NCBI RefSeq assembly: GCF_000717715.1
Contig: NZ_JOAI01000007.1
Location: forward strand, 1 to 64,000
DNA from: Streptomyces sp. NRRL B-24484
GTDB lineage: Bacteria; Actinomycetota; Actinomycetes; Streptomycetales; Streptomycetaceae
DNA: 64,000 nucleotides
Direction: 5' to 3'
Shown: one piece after another, positions 7,390 through 15,492 of the stretch
Layout: the number at the start of each line of letters is the position of its first letter
Position numbering within the stretch: the first letter of the stretch is position 1
The notes under the pieces: generated by a model
Databases searched by the model: none
Told to the model about the DNA's origin: nothing
What the model saw: only the letters and a program-made list of their open reading frames with translations
Made by a program: the position numbers and the translations under genes

Positions 7390-8205
7390 TCAGCCGAACA
7401 GCTCGGAGGCGGTCACCGCGCGGAGCCCGCGGGCGTCGAGGTCCTGCAGGATGGCGGGCAGCGCGAGCACCGTGCCCCGGTGGCCGAAGTGCAGGCTCAC
7501 CACCGAGCCGGGCCTGATCCGGTCCATGACGTTCCGGCGGACGGCGGCCGGCCCGGGATCGGTGTAGTCGAGCGAGTCCACGTCGTACCCGAGGCAGTGC
7601 TCGTACCCGATCCGGCGGGCCTGCTCCATGACGGTGGGCGTGCAGTACTCCGTCTGCGAGGGCCGCAGCCAGCGGCCCTTCGAGCCGGTCAGGCGCTCCA
7701 GCCGCTCCGCGCAGCCGGCGATCTCGGCGTAGGCCGCGTCCGCGTCCATCGCGGCGAGGTTGCCGTGGCTCAGGGTGTGGTTGCCCAGCTCGTGGCCGGC
7801 GTCCAGGATGCGCTTGGCCATGTCCGGCTGGTCGTCCAGCCAGGTGCCGACCGCCAGCACGGTGATCCGCGCGCCGGCGGAGGCGGCCTCGGAGAGCAGC
7901 GCCTCCGCGATGTCGGCACTGCCCTGGCCGTGGAAGGTCAGCGCGACCTTGGTGCCGTCCCGCGGCCCCGAGGACACCTGGAACGGCAGGCCGGCCGGCA
8001 GCGGCCGCAGCGCGGCAGGAGTCGACGCCGTCGCGCTCGGGCTCGGCGCGGGCGACGGCGGAGGCGAGGCGGTCGGCGCGGGCGAGGGCGCAGCGGTCAC
8101 GGCCCGGCTCCGGCCGGCACAGGCAGCGGCGGCCGCGCCCACCGCACCGAGCCCCACGGCCCGCAGGAGGCCCCGGCGGTCGATCGGATTCACGGTCGAG
8201 ACCAT
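7390..8205 (-). CDS. polysaccharide deacetylase-family (NodB-fold) Tat lipoprotein, divergent active site
   Basis: NodB-fold proteins deacetylate peptidoglycan or other N-acetyl sugars outside the cell. The N-terminus has a twin-arginine motif (DRRGLLRAVGLG) and a lipobox-like AAAACAG, then a 45-residue Pro/Ser/Ala linker. The fold is clear (GHELGNHTLSH metal histidines, RWLRPSQTEYCTPT, GSVVSLHFGH). The first motif, normally TFDDG, reads TFHGQGS, so the metal-binding and catalytic Asp pair is absent. Related actinobacterial proteins share this variant as far as I recall. ATG 8205 gives the cleanest Tat signal; GTG 8229 is upstream in frame. Catalysis is uncertain. Confidence 0.85.
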   Translation of the reverse strand: MVSTVNPIDRRGLLRAVGLGAVGAAAAACAGRSRAVTAAPSPAPTASPPPSPAPSPSATASTPAALRPLPAGLPFQVSSGPRDGTKVALTFHGQGSADIAEALLSEAASAGARITVLAVGTWLDDQPDMAKRILDAGHELGNHTLSHGNLAAMDADAAYAEIAGCAERLERLTGSKGRWLRPSQTEYCTPTVMEQARRIGYEHCLGYDVDSLDYTDPGPAAVRRNVMDRIRPGSVVSLHFGHRGTVLALPAILQDLDARGLRAVTASELFG

Positions 8206-8292
8206 ACGGCGTCCACGGCGAACCGCCACTCGGGCGCCGTCCGGCCCCGGCGACCGGTGGGCGCCGCCGGCCCCGGGGCGTCCCGCCGCCCG

Positions 8293-8733
8293 TCAGGCGC
8301 GCCGGACGGTACGGGGGCCGGTGACCAGGGCGCCGAGGGCGGTGACACGGGTGCGCAGGCCGCGGTCGGCGGTGACGACCAGACAGCTGCGACCGGGGTC
8401 GGCGGAGAGGGCCTCCTGCACCGCGGCGACCACCCGGTCGTCGCCGCTGCCGGGCGCCTCGACGACCCGGACCTGCGGCAGCCCGGGCACGCCGCGGGCC
8501 GCGCCCTCCACGACGAGGACCACCTCCAGCGGACCGGTCCGCGCCCAGGGCGGCACCTCCGCCCCGTCGCCCAGGCCGTGACCGGTCAGCGGCGCGAGTG
8601 CGTCACGCAGCCGTTCGGCCGCACCCCGCCGGTCCCGCCACCAGCCGTCCGGCACCGAACCCACCACGTTGGCGGCGTCCACCACCAGCAGCGGTACGGC
8701 CCGTGCCCGTCCGCCCGCGTCCTGCTCGCCCAT
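8293..8733 (-). CDS. NYN-domain (PIN-like) ribonuclease
   Basis: A 146-residue PIN-like fold protein related to NYN/YacP-type nucleases. Acidic residues that would bind metal are in LLVVDAANVVGS (near residue 18), APGSGDDRVV (near 100) and VVTADRGLRTRV (near 125), the usual order for NYN domains. Such proteins cleave RNA, but the target here is unknown. ATG 8733 is the natural start; the same frame is open far upstream, but that extension is antisense to the next gene. It is divergent from the small gene at 8857. Confidence 0.82.
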   Translation of the reverse strand: MGEQDAGGRARAVPLLVVDAANVVGSVPDGWWRDRRGAAERLRDALAPLTGHGLGDGAEVPPWARTGPLEVVLVVEGAARGVPGLPQVRVVEAPGSGDDRVVAAVQEALSADPGRSCLVVTADRGLRTRVTALGALVTGPRTVRRA

Positions 8734-8844
8734 GGCAGCCAAGGCTGCCACACCCCCGCACCCCGCCGTCCCCGCCGACGGGCCGGGGCGACCGCCATCC
8801 GGGTGCGGCGCCGTGTCGCACCGCCGCGGACGGGCCGCGGCGGG

Positions 8845-8850
8845 TTTGAT
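8845..8850 (+). promoter_or_regulatory. possible leaderless -10 box (TTTGAT)
   Basis: TTTGAT lies six bases before ATG 8857 and there is no Shine-Dalgarno sequence, so a leaderless start is inferred. The match to TANNNT is weak. Confidence 0.35.
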
Positions 8851-8856
8851 GAAGCC

Positions 8857-9108
8857 ATGGAGAGCGACCCCACCGAGCCGTACACCGACGAACTGCTCGC
8901 CCTGGCCGCCGGCCTGGACCGCCCGGCCGCCGACCTCTTCGTCCGCCGGGTCTTCGAGGGCGGCGTCGAGCACGGCGCCCGGACCGCGCTGGCGAACGTC
9001 GCCGCGGCCGAGCACGAGAAGGAGACGCAGATCCGGCGGCTCGGCGAGCGCCTGGTCGAGCTGGGCGAGGACCCGCTCGACGTCGCCCGGCTGCTGAGCG
9101 GCGGCTGA
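8857..9108 (+). CDS. hypothetical small acidic helical protein (83 aa)
   Basis: A short, mostly helical protein (TDELLALAAGLDRPAADLFV, then AAEHEKETQIRRLGERLVEL) with no cysteines, signal or TM segment. The middle helix has heptad-like spacing that would suit oligomerisation. Codon bias is strong, so the gene is very likely real. It is divergent from the NYN nuclease (123 bp between starts) and may share its control region. No family was recognised. Confidence 0.7.
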   Translation: MESDPTEPYTDELLALAAGLDRPAADLFVRRVFEGGVEHGARTALANVAAAEHEKETQIRRLGERLVELGEDPLDVARLLSGG

Positions 9109-9200
9109 GCGGAGACCGCACGGCGGCCGAGCCGCGACCGGGCGGGCGGCCGGGCCGCCGGTCTTGCCTGCGCCCTGGTGGGCGAGGGCCCGGGGCCGGC

Positions 9201-10205
9201 TCAGAGCCAGCCGTTGCGGGCCGCGTGCAGCGCCAGCTGGAAGCGGGTGCGCGACCCGGCCCGGGCGCCGATCTGCTCCAGGTGCCGGGAGAGCGTGCGG
9301 CGGCTGACCCCGAGGAGCTCCGCGATGGTGTCGTCCGTGACGCCGGTGGCGAGCAGTTCCAGGATGCGGCGCTGCACCGGGCCGAGCCCCGGCGGCGAGC
9401 CCCCGCCCCGGTGCATCGGCAGCGCCGTCCGCCACGAGGTCTCGAACAGACCCGTCAGCGCGGACAGCAGGCTCGACGGGTGCACCAGCAGCAGTGAGTC
9501 GTTGACCTCCGCCTCCACGAACGACATCGACACGATCGCCAGCCGGCCGTCGAAGACCGTCAGCTTCACCGGCACCGTCGGCAGCACCCGCGCCTGCTCG
9601 CCGGCGGCGATGCAGGGCCGGATGTTGACGTCGTAGTAGGCGGTGTTCTCCACCGCCGAGCGCGAGTACACCACCCGGTAGGCCACGCCCCGCTCCAGAT
9701 TGCGCTCCTCCACCGGGTTGGCCGTGGCGTTCGTGTGGTACGGCGGCGAGTCGAAGCGCAGCACCTCGCGCTCCGCCGCCGCCTCGATCTGCCGGATCCG
9801 TTCGGTGACCGCGGGGCCGGTCACCACCTCCAACAGGTCCTCCGTGCCCTGCGGGCTGACGGTGCGCCGGTAGCCGCGGTAGGCGTTCACCGCGGCCTGG
9901 TGCGCCCGGTGCAGCTCGGCCGTCCGGGTGTGCGCGAGGTGGTCGAGGGCCACCGACGGCTCCACCGGGGCGTGCTCGGCGCCCTCCGGACCGGCCGCCG
10001 TGATCAGGCCCAGCCTGCGCAACTCGGCGAGCTGCCCCTCCAGTTCCCCGTCCAGTTCCCCGTCCGGGCCGTCGGCGCGGCCGATCCGGTCGGCCAACTC
10101 CTCGCGACCGCAGGGCCCGTCGGCCAGCAGCGCGGCGTAGGCGTCGGCCTGGCGCCGGGTCAGGCCCAGTCGGGCGAGGTGCGTCCCCAGGTCCTCGTCG
10201 ATCAA
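9201..10205 (-). CDS. LuxR-type HTH regulator with TrmB-like N-terminal domain
   Basis: A 334-residue transcription factor. An N-terminal winged-helix-like domain (LGLTRRQADAYAALLADGPC, residues 8-90) precedes a phospholipase-D-like or TrmB-C-like central region (LRFDSPPY, then VYSRSAVENTAYYDVNI). A C-terminal LuxR-class HTH follows (RRILELLATGVTDDTIAELL, then RTLSRHLEQIGARAG). This architecture is common and often unlinked in Streptomyces. TTG 10205 is chosen because GGAGAGG lies nine bases before it and the conserved region begins there. It is divergent from the subtilisin gene, so it could regulate that protease; this is inferred from position only. Confidence 0.85.
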   Translation of the reverse strand: MIDEDLGTHLARLGLTRRQADAYAALLADGPCGREELADRIGRADGPDGELDGELEGQLAELRRLGLITAAGPEGAEHAPVEPSVALDHLAHTRTAELHRAHQAAVNAYRGYRRTVSPQGTEDLLEVVTGPAVTERIRQIEAAAEREVLRFDSPPYHTNATANPVEERNLERGVAYRVVYSRSAVENTAYYDVNIRPCIAAGEQARVLPTVPVKLTVFDGRLAIVSMSFVEAEVNDSLLLVHPSSLLSALTGLFETSWRTALPMHRGGGSPPGLGPVQRRILELLATGVTDDTIAELLGVSRRTLSRHLEQIGARAGSRTRFQLALHAARNGWL

Positions 10206-10447
10206 CGGGCCTGCCTCTCCGTGCGGATCACGGCGCCGGGTGCGCGCCGGTGGGCTGCATAGTGGCACGTCCGGCGGCCGGCGCACCAGAACGGGAGCGA
10301 CGCGAGTGACGGATCGTCACGGTACGGCGGCGGGTGCCCGTCCGCGTCACTGACCCGGCTGTGCCACCGGGCGGCCGGTGCGGCAGTAGACCGTTGCTGT
10401 CCCGGACGGTCCGGGGCGGCAGCACCCACACCGAACGGGAGTCACCC
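10206..10447. promoter_or_regulatory. divergent control region, regulator/subtilisin
   Basis: 242 bp hold the promoters of both flanking genes. A -10-like CACTAT on the minus strand (near 10257-10262) would serve the regulator. GGTGCGC (near 10239) and GCGCACC (near 10283) form a long-spaced inverted repeat. No small gene is evident. Confidence 0.4.
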
Positions 10448-11689
10448 GTGCCCAAGCACCGCGCCCACCGCATACGCCGCAGGACGCTCGCCGTCGCCGC
10501 GGCCGCCACCGCGGCGACGGCCGTCGCCGCCACCCTGGCGGTCACCTCCGCGGACGCGACGCCGCCGCCCACCGGCGAGGTCCGCGCCGCCGCGGCCGAA
10601 CCGATCGCCGGGCGCTACCTCGTGGTGTTCAAGGACGCCGGCGACGCGCTCCAACAGGCCGCCGCGGTCGCGCCGGCCGCGGCCAGGATCGCCCGGGAAC
10701 GCGGCGGCACCGTCCGCACCGTCTTCGACACCGTGCTGCACGGCTACGCCGCCGAGATGACGGCGGCCCAGGCGCAGCGGGTCGCCGCCGACCCGGCGGT
10801 CGCCTACGTCGAGCAGGACGCGGTGCAGCACCGCTCGGCCGGCCAGCAGAACCCGCCCTCCTGGGGGCTGGACCGGATCGACCAGCGGAACCTGCCGCTG
10901 GACCACAGCTACGGCTACTCGACCACTGCCTCCGACGTCACCGTCTACCTCGTCGACAGCGGACTGCGCACCACCCACGCCCAGTTCCAGGGCCGGGCCT
11001 CGATCGGCGTCGACGAGGTCGGCGACGGCCGCCAGGGCACCGACTGCCTGGGCCACGGCACCCACGTGGCGGGCACGGTCGGCGGCAGGGACTACGGCGT
11101 GGCCAAGGGCGTGAAGCTGGTCGCCGTCCGGGTGACCGACTGCAACGACAGCGCCGCCACCTCGGCGATCGTCGCCGCCGCGGACTGGATCACCAAGAAC
11201 GCCGTCAAGCCGGCCGTCGTCAACATGAGCATCAACGGCGGGGTCAGTGCCACCGAGGACAAGGCGATCAAGCGCTCGATCGCCTCCGGCGTCACCTGGG
11301 TGGTCTCCTCCGGCAACGGCAACTCCGACGCGTGCAAGAACTCGCCAGGGGACATCGCGGAGGCCATCGTCGTCAACAACGCCACCTCCGACGACAAGCG
11401 CCGCTCGGACTCCAACTGGGGCTCGTGCACCGACCTGTTCGCACCCGGCACCGACATCGTCTCCGCGTGGAACACCGGCGACAGCGCCACCAAGTCGCTC
11501 ACCGGCACCTCCATGGCCGCACCGCACGTCACCGGCGCCGCCGCGCTGTACCTCGCGGCGCACCCCGGTGCCACCCCCGCCCAGGTGCAGAGCGCGCTGC
11601 TCTCGGCCGCCACCACCGGCAAGATCGGGAACGCCGGCAACGGCACCCCGAACCGCCTGCTCTACACCGGGGACAAGCCGAACGGCTGA
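10448..11689 (+). CDS. secreted subtilisin-family serine protease (S8, proteinase K-like)
   Basis: A 413-residue extracellular protease. A signal peptide (1 to about 40; basic RRRTL, then an Ala-rich core) precedes an I9 propeptide inhibitor domain (GRYLVVFKDAG...VAYVEQDAVQ). The S8 domain has the full catalytic triad: Asp in VTVYLVDSGL, His in LGHGTHVAGTV and Ser in LTGTSMAAPHVTG, with the oxyanion Asn in SSGNGNS. Four cysteines could form two disulfides, as in proteinase K relatives. GTG 10448 has an ACGGGAG ribosome site. A secreted scavenging protease is the most likely role. Confidence 0.95.
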   Translation: MPKHRAHRIRRRTLAVAAAATAATAVAATLAVTSADATPPPTGEVRAAAAEPIAGRYLVVFKDAGDALQQAAAVAPAAARIARERGGTVRTVFDTVLHGYAAEMTAAQAQRVAADPAVAYVEQDAVQHRSAGQQNPPSWGLDRIDQRNLPLDHSYGYSTTASDVTVYLVDSGLRTTHAQFQGRASIGVDEVGDGRQGTDCLGHGTHVAGTVGGRDYGVAKGVKLVAVRVTDCNDSAATSAIVAAADWITKNAVKPAVVNMSINGGVSATEDKAIKRSIASGVTWVVSSGNGNSDACKNSPGDIAEAIVVNNATSDDKRRSDSNWGSCTDLFAPGTDIVSAWNTGDSATKSLTGTSMAAPHVTGAAALYLAAHPGATPAQVQSALLSAATTGKIGNAGNGTPNRLLYTGDKPNG

Positions 11690-11710
11690 CCCGCCCCCGC
11701 CCGGACGAGC

Positions 11711-11739
11711 GCCGGGCCCGGCACACCGCCGGGTCCGGC
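11711..11739 (+). terminator. intrinsic terminator after subtilisin gene
   Basis: GCCGGGCCCGGC (11711-11722) and GCCGGGTCCGGC (11728-11739) form a 12-bp stem with one G-U wobble and a five-base loop. It starts 21 bases after the stop. Confidence 0.6.
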
Positions 11740-12124
11740 GCGCACCGGCCTGCCCAAAGGCCGCGCCCACCCGTTGCCCGCCCGCGGCCCCGCCTGCCGC
11801 CGGCCCGCGGAGCAGCGGTGGACGCGGCCTTCGGCATGCCTGCGCACCGATCCTCCTCCGGTTCCCCACCGGTCGTGGCAGGCACACCAGTTGACGAATC
11901 CACAGATTTGGACGGAGACCCGGGGCGGCAACCCGCCCGGAACTCCCGGCCCGCAAGGGCGGGCCCGTCCACAGAATTGGGCCGAGCTTGACAGGACGCA
12001 CCGCACCCACTGCACCGACCTTGACGCACCCCGGCCGTGGAGAGGAGGTTCGAGCCGCGTCCGATGCAGCGGAAGGCGCCCCGCGGATCCCGGACGGCTC
12101 CCCGACTCACCCCTGGAGACAGGC
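11740..12124. promoter_or_regulatory. long leader region upstream of phosphoesterase operon
   Basis: About 385 bp without a gene. It contains a near-perfect direct repeat TCCACAGATTTGG (11899-11911) and TCCACAGAATTGG (11968-11980), 69 bp apart, unusually AT-rich for this DNA. A TTGACA -35-like box follows at 11988-11993 with no convincing -10. Secreted phosphatases in this family are often phosphate-regulated, and the repeats could be activator sites, though the sequence does not match the PHO box consensus I know well enough to claim it. Confidence 0.35.
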
Positions 12125-13018
12125 ATGTCCAACTCACGCCAGAACCGACACCGCCGCACCCGCACCAAGGCCGCGGTCCTGCTCACGGTGCCGGCGGCCC
12201 TCACGGCCGGTGTCTTCGCCACCGTCGCCGGGATCGACAGCGCCTCGGCGGCCGTCGTCCCGAGCCCCGACCACATCGTCGTCGTGATGATGGAGAACCA
12301 CGCCTACGGCCAGATCATCGGCAGCAAGGACGCCCCGTACATCAACCAGCTCGCCACGGGCGGCGCGCTGCTGAAGGCCTCGTACGGCATCACCCACCCC
12401 AGCCAGCCGAACTACTTCGCGATCTTCTCGGGCAGCACCCAGGGCATCAGCGACGACGGCTGTTTCAAGGCCGGCTCCATGACCGCCGCCAACCTGGGCT
12501 CGGAACTGATCGCCGCGAAGAAGACCTGGGCCAGCTACAACGAGTCCCTGCCCGGCGAGGGCTCGACGACCTGCAAGAGCGGCAGGTACGCGCAGAAGCA
12601 CAACCCCTGGTTCGCGTTCAAGAACGTGCCGACCAACACCGGCAAGACCTTCGCGCAGTTCCCCAGCGACTTCACCAAGCTGCCGGAGGTGTCCTTCGTC
12701 ACCCCCGACCTCTGCTCGGACATGCACGACTGCTCGGTCGGCACCGGTGACGGCTGGATCAAGAACAACCTCGGCGCGTACGCCTCCTGGGCCAAGACCC
12801 ACAACAGCCTGCTCGTCGTCACCTACGACGAGGACAACAAGCACAGCGGCAACCAGATCCCCACCGTCCTCTACGGACAGCCCGTCAAGGCCGGTACCGC
12901 GCCGACCACCAAGTACAACCACTACGACATGCTCCGCACCCTGGAGGACCTGGCCGGGGTCGGCAGCCACGCCGGCAAGGCCGCCAGCGCGTCCGACATC
13001 ACCGGCGTCTGGAACTGA
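12125..13018 (+). CDS. secreted phosphoesterase/acid phosphatase (phospholipase C-like, PF04185 type)
   Basis: An exported hydrolase of the phosphoesterase family that includes acid phosphatases and phospholipase C. The signal peptide has a Lys/Arg-rich start and Ala-rich core with cleavage near SASAA (about residue 40). Metal-site motifs are visible: IVVVMMENHAYGQI (metal Glu/Asn), THPSQPNYFAIFSG (nucleophile region), VTPDLCSDMHDC and VVTYDEDNKHSGNQIP, with a late NHYDMLRTLEDLAG. At 297 residues it matches the short bacterial acid phosphatases rather than 500-residue PLCs. GGAGAC precedes ATG 12125. It is first in a three-gene operon with an MFS exporter and a TolB-like protein. Confidence 0.9.
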   Translation: MSNSRQNRHRRTRTKAAVLLTVPAALTAGVFATVAGIDSASAAVVPSPDHIVVVMMENHAYGQIIGSKDAPYINQLATGGALLKASYGITHPSQPNYFAIFSGSTQGISDDGCFKAGSMTAANLGSELIAAKKTWASYNESLPGEGSTTCKSGRYAQKHNPWFAFKNVPTNTGKTFAQFPSDFTKLPEVSFVTPDLCSDMHDCSVGTGDGWIKNNLGAYASWAKTHNSLLVVTYDEDNKHSGNQIPTVLYGQPVKAGTAPTTKYNHYDMLRTLEDLAGVGSHAGKAASASDITGVWN

Positions 13019-13020
13019 CC

Positions 13021-14301
13021 GTGTACCTCGCGGACAGCCGCCGCACCCAGACCGCGGCGTCCGCCGCCGCCCCGGCCGACCGGCCGGGGCGGTCCGCGCG
13101 GATCGCCGGCACCGTCCTCGCCCTCGGGACGGTCAGTCTCGTCACCGACGTCTCCTCCGAGATGGTCACCGCCGTCCTGCCGCTCTACCTGGTCACCGCC
13201 CTCGGCGTGTCCCCGCTCGGCTTCGGACTGCTCGACGGCGTCTACAACGGCGCCTCCGCCGCCGTACGACTCCTCGGCGGACTCCTCGGCGACCGGGGAG
13301 GCGGCCGCCACAAGGCCGTCGCGGCCGCCGGCTACGGGCTCTCCGCCCTCTGCAAGCCGATGCTGCTGCTCGCCCGGACCACCCCGCTGATCGGACTCGT
13401 CCTCGCCGCCGACCGGACGGGCAAGGGCCTGCGGACCGCCCCCCGCGACGCGATGATCTCGCTCGCCACGCCGCCCGCGCAGCGCGGCCGCGCGTTCGGC
13501 GTCCACCGGGCGATGGACACCGCGGGCGCGCTCGCCGGCCCACTGCTGGCCTTCCTGATCCTGCGTGCCGCACCCGGCGGCTACCACGCCGTCTTCACCG
13601 TCAGCTCCTGCGTCGCGGCGCTCGGCGTGCTCGTCCTGGTGCTGCTCGTCCCCGGCCGCCTGCTGCGCCGCGCCGAACCGGCGCCGACCGCCGCCCGGCT
13701 GCGGCCGCTGGAGACCCTCCGGCTGCCGGGCCTGCGCCGGATCGCCCTCTGCGCGACCCTGCTCGGACTCGCAACCGTCAGCGACTCGTTCGTCTACCTG
13801 CTGCTGCAGCGCCGACTCGATCTGTCGGCGGGCTGGTTCCCGCTGCTGCCGCTCGGCACCGCCGCCGTCTACCTGCTGCTCGCCGTCCCGCTCGGCGCGC
13901 TCGGCGACCGGATCGGCCGCCGCCGCACCTTCGTGCTCGGCCACACCGCCCTGCTCGGCGGCTACACCCTGCTCCTGCTGCGGCCCGGCACCGGCCTGCC
14001 GCTCGCCGCCGCCGTCCTCGCCCTGCACGGCCTGTTCTACGCGGCGACCGACGGCATGCTCGCCGCCGCCGCTGCGGGCACCGTGCCCGAGGAGGGCCGC
14101 GGCGCCGGCCTCGCCCTCGTCGGCACCGGGCAGGCCGCCGGACGGTTCGCCTGCTCGATCGCGGTCGGCGCGCTGTGGGGCCGGTGGGGGGACACCACCG
14201 CACTCACCGTGATGACCTGCGCGCTCGCGATCGCCGCCACGGCGGCCGCCCGGCTCCTCGGCCCGCAGACCGACCACCCCGGACCGGAGGAGGCCCGATG
14301 A
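13021..14301 (+). CDS. MFS transporter
   Basis: A 426-residue major facilitator protein with about 12 hydrophobic segments. The inter-domain A-motif-like loop is seen as GDRGGGRHK after TM2-3 and again as GDRIGRRRTFV in the second half. The front end (VSLVTDVSSEMVTAVLPLYL) resembles the actinobacterial arabinose-efflux/DHA-type subgroup. GTG 13021 starts two bases after the phosphatase stop and the end overlaps the next start by ATGA, so translation is coupled. Substrate unknown; the linkage to a secreted phosphatase suggests movement of a phosphorylated or lipid-linked compound, which is inference. Confidence 0.92.
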   Translation: MYLADSRRTQTAASAAAPADRPGRSARIAGTVLALGTVSLVTDVSSEMVTAVLPLYLVTALGVSPLGFGLLDGVYNGASAAVRLLGGLLGDRGGGRHKAVAAAGYGLSALCKPMLLLARTTPLIGLVLAADRTGKGLRTAPRDAMISLATPPAQRGRAFGVHRAMDTAGALAGPLLAFLILRAAPGGYHAVFTVSSCVAALGVLVLVLLVPGRLLRRAEPAPTAARLRPLETLRLPGLRRIALCATLLGLATVSDSFVYLLLQRRLDLSAGWFPLLPLGTAAVYLLLAVPLGALGDRIGRRRTFVLGHTALLGGYTLLLLRPGTGLPLAAAVLALHGLFYAATDGMLAAAAAGTVPEEGRGAGLALVGTGQAAGRFACSIAVGALWGRWGDTTALTVMTCALAIAATAAARLLGPQTDHPGPEEAR

Positions 14302-15323
14302 CCATCGCCCGCCGGCTGACCGTCCTGGTCACCGCCACCGTCCTGCTCCTGCTCGCCGGCACCTGGGCGGTGCTGCACGCCGCCGACGACGCCCGGCACG
14401 ACCGCCGGGCCGCGGCGGACGACCCGCCGAGCGAACCGGGCACCGTCACCCTGGGCGCCCGGCCCGACGGACCCCGGCTGCTCTTCCGCAGCATGATCTG
14501 GGGCCCGCACCGCGACGAGCTGGCCTCGGTGCCGCTCGACCACCCCGGCAGCACCCGCACCGTCTCCGCCCCCGACTGCCTGCGCTTCCACACCGCCGCC
14601 GGCACCGGCAGCTGCCTGCAGGCCGTCCACGGCGTCCTGCAGGACACCTACCGCGCCGTCGTCCTCGACGCGAACCTCCGCGAACTGCGCCACTACGACC
14701 TGGCCGGCATCCCCACCCGGACGAGGGTCTCGCCCTCCGGGCACATGGTCGCCTGGACGGTCTTCGTCGGCGGCGACTCCTACGCGGGCACGAACTTCTC
14801 CACCCGCACCTCGATCCTCGACACCCGCACCTGGACCCTGCAGGAGAACCTGGAGACCTACACCGCCACCGTCGACGGCAAGCCCCACCACGCCCCCGAC
14901 ACCAACATCTGGGGCGTCACCTTCGCCGACGACCAGTACTTCTACGCCACCCTGGCCAGCGGCGGGAAGACCTGGCTGGCCGCCGGTGATGCCGTCCGAC
15001 ACACCCTCACCACCCTGCACGGCAACGTCGAATGCCCGTCCCTGTCACCCGACGGCACCCGCATCGCGTACAAGAAGCGCGTCCCCGGCCTGCCCGACGA
15101 CGAACCGTGGCAGCTCTACGTCCTCGACCTGAAGACCATGGCCGAGACCGCGACCGCCGAACAACGGGCCATCGACGACCAGGCCCTCTGGCTCGACGAC
15201 CACACCCTCGCCTACGCCCTGGCCAGTGACGACGGATCCGCCCTGTGGCGCGTCCCCGCGGACGGCACCGGTGCCCCCGCGCTGCTCGTGGCCGCCGCAC
15301 TCGCCCCCGCCGTCGTGCGCTGA
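14298..15323 (+). CDS. TolB-like beta-propeller protein, membrane-anchored
   Basis: A 341-residue protein with an N-terminal signal anchor (LTVLVTATVLLLLAGTWAVL) and then repeated PD40/TolB-like blades (VSPSGHMVAWTVFVGGDS, CPSLSPDGTRIAYKKR, LWLDDHTLAYALASDDGSAL). No catalytic motif is present; the propeller probably binds a ligand or partner outside the membrane. Its ATG lies inside the TGA of the MFS gene, so the two are translationally coupled and probably work together. Confidence 0.8.
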   Translation: MTIARRLTVLVTATVLLLLAGTWAVLHAADDARHDRRAAADDPPSEPGTVTLGARPDGPRLLFRSMIWGPHRDELASVPLDHPGSTRTVSAPDCLRFHTAAGTGSCLQAVHGVLQDTYRAVVLDANLRELRHYDLAGIPTRTRVSPSGHMVAWTVFVGGDSYAGTNFSTRTSILDTRTWTLQENLETYTATVDGKPHHAPDTNIWGVTFADDQYFYATLASGGKTWLAAGDAVRHTLTTLHGNVECPSLSPDGTRIAYKKRVPGLPDDEPWQLYVLDLKTMAETATAEQRAIDDQALWLDDHTLAYALASDDGSALWRVPADGTGAPALLVAAALAPAVVR

Positions 15324-15432
15324 CCCCGCCGCCGACCGTCGCTGACGGCCCCCACGTCCCACCGCCGTCACCGGACCGGCGGCGGGACACCTCCACCACC
15401 GCATGTGCCTGGAACACCGCGTCGCACGCCGG

Positions 15433-15438
15433 TACATT
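15433..15438 (+). promoter_or_regulatory. -10 box TACATT with -35 TGGAAC upstream
   Basis: TGGAAC (15410-15415), a 17-bp spacer and TACATT (15433-15438) form a plausible promoter about 55 bp before the GGAAGG site of the next gene. Its position argues against the in-frame ATG at 15403. Confidence 0.4.
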
Positions 15439-15492
15439 CCTCGCAGTCGTCACGACCGCCACCCCAGCGGTCCCCTGGAAGGCAGGTGCGCC

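Noticed and set aside
11899..11980. TCCACA repeats as DnaA boxes or an origin
   Set aside because: They match only the TCCACA part of the actinomycete DnaA box TTGTCCACA, there are two, and no dnaA or replication gene is near.
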